Shown here: positions 12,866 to 12,880 of the stretch, in pieces
Position numbering within the stretch: position 1 is the first letter of the stretch
Layout: every line of letters starts with the position of its first letter
Source of the DNA: Thermoproteota archaeon
Lineage (GTDB): Archaea > Thermoproteota > Thermoprotei > Thermoproteales > Thermocladiaceae
Direction: 5' to 3'
Assembly: GCA_013153895.1 (NCBI GenBank)
Contig: JAADDN010000134.1
Coordinates: 1 to 12,880, forward strand
DNA length: 12,880 nt
Program-made: the position numbers and the translations under genes
The notes under the pieces: generated by a model
Seen by the model: only the letters and a program-made list of their open reading frames with translations
Told to the model about the DNA's origin: nothing
The model's database searches: none

Positions 12866-12880
12866 AACTTTATAAATAGA
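12866..12880 (+). promoter_or_regulatory. Strong TATA box at the right edge
   Basis: AAACTTTATAAATAG is a near-consensus archaeal TATA box. In the plus direction it would serve a gene outside the window. It is nearly symmetrical, and in the minus direction it would start transcription near 12846, beside the kink-turn hairpin. Confidence 0.55.

Noticed and set aside
1..12880. tRNA, rRNA, CRISPR array, insertion sequence or integrated element
   Set aside because: I saw no cloverleaf with a GGTTCGAATCC-type arm, no regularly spaced repeats, no transposase or integrase, and no terminal inverted repeats.

Overview
The window looks like a chromosome segment from a thermophilic crenarchaeote (Thermoproteota). 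The evidence is an archaeal sn-glycerol-1-phosphate dehydrogenase, an archaeal-type tRNA(Met) cytidine acetyltransferase, a DUF99 protein, a THEP1 NTPase and heavy use of ATA, CTA, GTA and AGA/AGG codons. Start codons lie about 25-35 bases from TATA-like boxes, so many mRNAs are probably leaderless or nearly so. Where a start lies inside a transcription unit it tends to have a Shine-Dalgarno-like GGTGAT or GAGGT. The genus cannot be named from the sequence alone.

Layout. Positions 1-1727 (minus) hold the N-terminal 575 codons of a large secreted, sequon-rich surface protein that is cut by the window edge and was found by reading the reverse strand; an S-layer-like role is likely. A divergent intergenic region carrying four GTGAAC repeats separates it from a two-gene plus-strand unit: a DJ-1/PfpI-fold protein without the catalytic cysteine, then egsA. 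A DUF99 gene converges on egsA. A small helical protein diverges from DUF99. Next comes a membrane cytochrome b / iron-sulfur pair of the DsrM-DsrK (HdrE-HdrD) type, followed by a GT4 glycosyltransferase. The long minus-strand gene tmcA converges on the glycosyltransferase. Divergent from tmcA is a zinc-finger protein gene overlapping a THEP1 NTPase gene by one base. The right end holds a second small zinc-finger protein and a UspA-type ATP-binding protein (minus).

The right-hand 1.2 kb is also rich in non-coding RNA signals. Two box C/D guide sRNA candidates are visible. One starts on the THEP1 stop codon and has exact C-12-D'-3-C'-12-D spacing. The other overlaps the end of the usp gene on the opposite strand, and its D' guide can pair with the conserved 16S rRNA segment GCUGAAAC. 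At 12793-12842 a GC-rich hairpin contains a textbook kink-turn (the L7Ae-binding motif) and begins where a TATA box predicts transcription to start. A further near-perfect 12-bp inverted repeat lies at 11726-11756. Together with TmcA, the window has an RNA-modification theme: guide RNAs for 2'-O-methylation and an ac4C enzyme.

The genes otherwise serve envelope and lipid biosynthesis (surface protein, EgsA, glycosyltransferase), membrane redox chemistry (DsrMK-like pair), RNA modification and stress response. No tRNA, rRNA, CRISPR array, insertion sequence or integrase was recognised.
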